Shown: positions 30,213 to 32,669 of the stretch, in pieces
Layout: each line of letters opens with the position of its first letter
Numbering within the stretch: the stretch's first letter is position 1
DNA from: Clostridiaceae bacterium
GTDB lineage: Bacteria > Bacillota > Clostridia > Oscillospirales > Acutalibacteraceae
Reading direction: 5' to 3'
Assembly: GCA_016297555.1 (NCBI GenBank)
Contig: JAEDGK010000007.1
Span: forward strand, 1-32,669
DNA length: 32,669 nt
Position numbers and translations under genes: made by a program
Notes under the pieces: model-generated
Seen by the model: the letters and a program-made list of their open reading frames with translations, nothing else
Database searches by the model: none
Told to the model about the DNA's origin: nothing

Positions 30213-32635
30213 GTTCTTTCCATAGCGTCGCTTCTGATGATATATCCGAGCACGCAGGCGGCGTTTCTTTGAAGCTCACCGAGCGTTATGCCTTCGGGCT
30301 TGCCTAAGGTTTTAAGCAAGGTGCCGTCGGGCTTGCGCCTGCCCGTGCGTGAGCCGCCTGGCATAAGCACATTTACCCCGGAGCGGACACGGTAAGCCTG
30401 GTCGCAAAGCTGCGGGAACTCGGGAGATTTTGAGGAGCGCATCCACCAATCGGTCATAACACAGCCGTCAAAGCCCCATTCGCCGCGCAGAATTCTTTCG
30501 CACAGCTCATAGTTATAGTGCCCCCAAACGCCGTTAATCTTGTTGTATGAGGTCATAATATTAAGCGGCTTTGCTTTTTTAACGCAGATTTCAAAGCCTT
30601 TGAGATATATCTCTCTGAGTGCTCTTTCTGAGACTCTTGAATCATTGTGAGTTCTGTTTGTTTCCTGATTATTGCAGGCATAATGCTTCGGGCACGCCGA
30701 AACGCCCGCTTTTTGAACGCCTTTAACTATTGCGCTTGCAATTTCGCCCGTAACCAAAGGATCTTCGGAAAAATATTCAAAGTTTCTGCCGCAAAGCGGA
30801 TTTCTGTGGATATTCATTCCCGGAGCAAGCAAAACATCGGAGCCTATTCGCTTCATTTCAAGCCCCGTCTGCTCATAAAGTGCCTGAATAAGCTCGGTAT
30901 TCCACGAGCACGCAAGCCCCGTGCCTATCGGCAGAAGCGATGCGCCCGACTGAAGCCTGATACCCGACGGGCCGTCGGTTGCCGTTACGGCGGGAATTCC
31001 TTTATTTCTCATTGATTTGAGAACTCCGCCGAAAACGCCTGCGTTGCCCGCCGTGCCGAGCGGGCTGTTCATTATATAGTCTCCCCTGCTGATTGCTTCA
31101 AGCTCCTCGGGGCTGAGCTGCGACACAAAGTCCGACATTGAAGCCTTGCCGTTTTTAACATCGCTAAGCTTAATTCCCCTGTCGCCCTTAAACGGAGTTT
31201 CTTCGGGAAGATTTTTAAGAATTATATCTTTGAGGTTATACTTTGCCGCGGGAACATCCTCGTATTTAAGCTCGCCGTTTATGAATTTCATTCGTTTAAA
31301 CGAGCCTTGCTCACTCGGAGCGCAGGTCTGAGAAAGACGCTTAACTATTTCGCCCTTTTCCTGAGTATATTCACAGCAAAGCGAAGCAGAACGGACATCC
31401 GTGCCGAGATATATTTTGTAGTCTCCTTTTTCAAGAATATAGGCAAATTCCTTTTCATCGTCATAGGAAGCCATATCCGAAACGGAGAATGAAAGCGAAA
31501 CCGTTTCACGCTCTCCGGGCAAAAGGGTTTTTGTTTTTTTGAAAGCAACAAGCTCCCTTGACGGCTTGCCGAGCCTTCCGCTCGGAGCTTCATAATAAAG
31601 CTGCAAAACCTCGGCTCCCGAATATTCGCCCGAATTTACTGCGTCTGCTCTGACTGAAAATACGCCGTTAACGCAGTCGCATTTTATGTTTTCAACCGAA
31701 AATTCGGTATATCCCAAACCGAATCCGAAAGGATAAAGCACCTTATCCTTTGCAAAGGTTTCAAGCCCGCGGTAGCCGACATAGATATCCTCGGTGTAGC
31801 AGTTAAAGTTCTTGCCGCCAAAATCGGAGCTGCCGGGATAATCCTCCCACTTTTCTGCAACGGTATCGGTCAGCTTGCCGCTCGGTGAAACATCACCCGA
31901 CAGAATATCCGCCGCGGCGTTGCCCGTTTCCATACCGCCCTGCCAGACATAAAGAATTGAAGAAATCTTATCGCCGTATTTTTCTATTTCGGACATATCG
32001 ATAATACTGCCGCAGTTGAGCAGCAAAACGACCTCATCAAACGCTTCGGTAACGCAATCAAGAAGCTGTTTTTCGGTGTCGGTAAGATAATAGCTGCCCT
32101 TTTCAAGAGTATTCTCTCTGTCCTCGCCTGCGGCTCTGCCGATAATGACAACTGCCGTGTCCGACTGTGAAGCGGCAGTCCTTGCCATTGAAAGGTCAAT
32201 CGGCATTTCATCATAGCACATGGGCCAATGACCCCAAAAGCCGTCGTCAACAGGATTTGCCTCGCACCATTTTTCATATGTTCTTGCAAGCAGCTCGTTT
32301 ATCCGGATTTTACCGTTTGCACGAATTCCCTGCATAAAGCTCACTTTGTAAGGAGCTTTTACATCGCCTCCCGAACCGTAGCCGACATAAAATGTATCAT
32401 TCTGCACTCTGCCGAAAACCGAAACAACTCTGTCCGAAGTCAGCGGCAAAACCTTATTGCTGTTTTTCAGCAAAACCGCTCCCTCTGCCGCGGCTCTGCG
32501 GCAAAGCTTTACCATTTCGGGAGCAGGCTCAAACTCGGCAATTTCATCTTTTGCGGAAACGCCCTGAGATGTGGCGGTTACTACACGGTTAACCGCAATT
32601 CCGAAATATTTTTTCACTTTCTTCTTAATATCCAC
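30206..32635 (-). CDS. Glycoside hydrolase family 3 with permuted domain order (beta-glucosidase-like)
   Basis: An 809-aa cytoplasmic glycosidase. The domains are swapped relative to most GH3 enzymes. The alpha/beta sandwich comes first (about 40-300, with AAAEGAVLLKNSNKVLPL and WQGGMETGNAAADILSGDVS), then a fibronectin III-like domain (about 330-430), and the TIM barrel last (about 520-800). Barrel motifs are TDGPSGIR, NIHRNPLCGRNFEYFSEDP, KHYACNNQE and the nucleophile Asp729 in GCVMTDWW. The same order is known in rumen beta-glucosidases of Ruminococcus albus and Butyrivibrio. The start is GTG at 32635 with GAAGGTG upstream. No signal peptide, so it cleaves imported oligosaccharides. The substrate could be a beta-glucoside or beta-xyloside. 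Confidence 0.93.
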   Translation of the reverse strand: MDIKKKVKKYFGIAVNRVVTATSQGVSAKDEIAEFEPAPEMVKLCRRAAAEGAVLLKNSNKVLPLTSDRVVSVFGRVQNDTFYVGYGSGGDVKAPYKVSFMQGIRANGKIRINELLARTYEKWCEANPVDDGFWGHWPMCYDEMPIDLSMARTAASQSDTAVVIIGRAAGEDRENTLEKGSYYLTDTEKQLLDCVTEAFDEVVLLLNCGSIIDMSEIEKYGDKISSILYVWQGGMETGNAAADILSGDVSPSGKLTDTVAEKWEDYPGSSDFGGKNFNCYTEDIYVGYRGLETFAKDKVLYPFGFGLGYTEFSVENIKCDCVNGVFSVRADAVNSGEYSGAEVLQLYYEAPSGRLGKPSRELVAFKKTKTLLPGERETVSLSFSVSDMASYDDEKEFAYILEKGDYKIYLGTDVRSASLCCEYTQEKGEIVKRLSQTCAPSEQGSFKRMKFINGELKYEDVPAAKYNLKDIILKNLPEETPFKGDRGIKLSDVKNGKASMSDFVSQLSPEELEAISRGDYIMNSPLGTAGNAGVFGGVLKSMRNKGIPAVTATDGPSGIRLQSGASLLPIGTGLACSWNTELIQALYEQTGLEMKRIGSDVLLAPGMNIHRNPLCGRNFEYFSEDPLVTGEIASAIVKGVQKAGVSACPKHYACNNQETNRTHNDSRVSERALREIYLKGFEICVKKAKPLNIMTSYNKINGVWGHYNYELCERILRGEWGFDGCVMTDWWMRSSKSPEFPQLCDQAYRVRSGVNVLMPGGSRTGRRKPDGTLLKTLGKPEGITLGELQRNAACVLGYIIRSDAMERTE

Positions 32636-32669
32636 AAAAGCACCTTCATTTATTGGTTATTTCTTCATT

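Noticed and set aside
32646..32669. Possible 3' tail of another minus-strand gene (seven codons then TGA) just before the GH3 start
   Set aside because: Too short to judge; any frame has a fair chance of this. If real, the GH3 gene would be in an operon with a gene outside the window.
1..32669. CRISPR arrays, tRNA/rRNA genes, riboswitches, prophage or integrase genes
   Set aside because: No regularly spaced repeats, cloverleaf-like sequence, recognisable aptamer core or mobile-element protein was found on either strand.

Overview
The window looks like chromosomal DNA of a spore-forming, strictly anaerobic gut or rumen Clostridium-class bacterium, most likely Oscillospirales/Ruminococcaceae-like. 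The evidence is a spoIIGA-sigE pair, a cwlD-type amidase and a cotJABC operon (sporulation), a class III ribonucleotide reductase with its radical-SAM activase (anaerobic), GTP-dependent PEP carboxykinase, L-arabinose isomerase and a domain-permuted family 3 glycosidase (plant-sugar use), and strong Gram-positive ribosome-binding sites. No tRNA, rRNA, CRISPR array or phage module was seen. Coding density is high and no gene-free stretch exceeds 300 bases.

Layout. 1-2.0 kb (minus): an aldo/keto reductase with two ferredoxin-type clusters, an SGNH hydrolase and the start of an EIIC-like membrane protein. 2.2-5.5 kb: a 64-aa conserved-looking small protein, a PHP phosphoesterase, spoIIGA-sigE, and a cwlD-like amidase. 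5.6-9.3 kb (plus): a response regulator, a histidine kinase whose ectodomain carries PepSY-like segments, a secreted single-PepSY protein and a lipoprotein with three PepSY modules. 9.4-13.6 kb (minus): nrdG, then nrdD-trxB; nrdD carries a fused C-terminal redoxin domain, and both promoters carry NrdR-type boxes. 13.7-19.2 kb (minus): an SDR oxidoreductase, a GtrA-like membrane protein and a five-gene nucleoside-salvage operon (HAD phosphatase, deoC, deoD, cdd, pdp). 19.3-20.4 kb (plus): cotJABC. 20.5-24.1 kb: araA, a 211-bp MITE-like element, and pckA on the opposite strand. 24.3-29.1 kb (minus): polA, a second MITE-like element of about 274 bp, then an LMW phosphatase-rimI-tsaD operon. 29.2-32.6 kb: dusB (plus) and a permuted GH3 glycosidase (minus).

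How the genes fit together. The most system-like part is the RR-HK-PepSY-(PepSY)3 cassette: the same small fold appears in the sensor's outer domain and in both exported proteins encoded just downstream, which suggests a self-contained envelope-sensing circuit. The second is the nrd locus. TrxB is translationally close to NrdD, and NrdD carries its own CPNC redoxin domain, so NADPH electrons could pass TrxB to redoxin domain to reductase, under NrdR control. The deo operon would convert (deoxy)nucleosides to bases and sugar phosphates. Two different terminal-inverted-repeat elements sit exactly at gene 3' ends (araA, polA).
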